Below, piece by piece: positions 5,935-5,993 of a DNA stretch of 5,993 nucleotides. Origin of the DNA: Candidatus Cloacimonadota bacterium (GTDB taxonomy: Bacteria; Cloacimonadota; Cloacimonadia; Cloacimonadales; Cloacimonadaceae); contig JAQVMI010000125.1 of assembly GCA_028703735.1 (NCBI GenBank), positions 1-5,993 of the forward strand. The letters are read 5' to 3'. Made by a program: the position numbers and the translations under genes. Each line of letters opens with the position of its first letter. Position 1 is the first letter of the stretch. Under the pieces are notes generated by a model. That model was not told where the DNA came from, ran no database searches, and worked only from the letters and a program-made list of their open reading frames with translations.

Positions 5935-5993
5935 TGGTGCAGAAGGCGGGACTCGAACCCGCACACCCGTTACAGGCACAAGATCCTTAGTCT
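5935..5993 (-). tRNA. tRNA-Leu, anticodon AAG as read, 5' part beyond right edge
   Basis: The 3' part of a class II tRNA on the minus strand. Visible are the 3' half of the acceptor stem CTTCTGC (5939-5945), discriminator A73 (5938) and an encoded CCA (5935-5937). The T arm is GCGGG-TTCGAGT-CCCGC (5946-5962). A 16-nt variable arm (TGCCTGTAACGGGTGT) shows the long-arm class. The anticodon arm AGA-CTAAGGA-TCT gives loop C32 U33 A34 A35 G36 G37 A38, so the anticodon is AAG, decoding leucine CUU. A73 and the long variable arm fit Leu and exclude most other identities; Ser would normally have G73. The D arm, 5' acceptor half and part of the anticodon stem are outside the window. Confidence 0.88.

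Overview
The window carries four protein-coding genes, all on the minus strand, plus the 3' part of a tRNA gene on the same strand. Read in the direction of transcription (right to left) the order is: tRNA-Leu (5' end beyond the right edge), its hairpin terminator, a 290-bp leader region rich in inverted repeats, two overlapping-to-adjacent ABC exporter half-transporter genes, a 370-bp intergenic region with a long palindromic repeat and a promoter, then the alpha and beta E1 genes of a pyruvate (or branched-chain 2-oxoacid) dehydrogenase complex, the beta gene being cut by the left edge.

The two ABC genes (3814-5604 and 2004-3812) are separated by a single base and form a heterodimeric type IV ABC exporter of the LmrCD/BmrCD/TM287-288 kind. 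Each has a six-helix membrane domain fused to a nucleotide-binding domain. The upstream subunit has Asp in place of the catalytic Walker B Glu and the downstream subunit has Glu but an altered signature (LSTGQ). This is the known split of one degenerate and one canonical ATP site. The substrate cannot be read from sequence.

The E1 genes (528-1631 and 1-531) overlap by 4 bp (ATGA) and encode the two chains of a thiamine-diphosphate dependent, alpha2beta2 E1. They carry the alpha-chain GDG...NN cofactor motif and the beta-chain catalytic Glu. E2 and E3 genes, if clustered, would lie beyond the left edge. A good sigma70-like promoter sits about 40 bp before the alpha gene, so this operon looks independently transcribed from the ABC operon.

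Organism: a bacterium of moderate-to-low GC with Shine-Dalgarno led genes. The sequence alone does not fix the phylum. The GATTCCCTCGT-type intergenic palindrome and the general style recall Cloacimonadota (WWE1) genomes, but that is a memory-based, low-confidence impression.

The items most worth a second look are the 93-nt palindromic repeat (1799-1891), the tRNA-Leu whose anticodon reads AAG (an A34 tRNA, rare in bacteria), and four complementary GAGTGA/TCACTC segments before the ABC operon that can pair in two mutually exclusive ways. No clear new defence or mobile system is present: the protein-coding content is ordinary.
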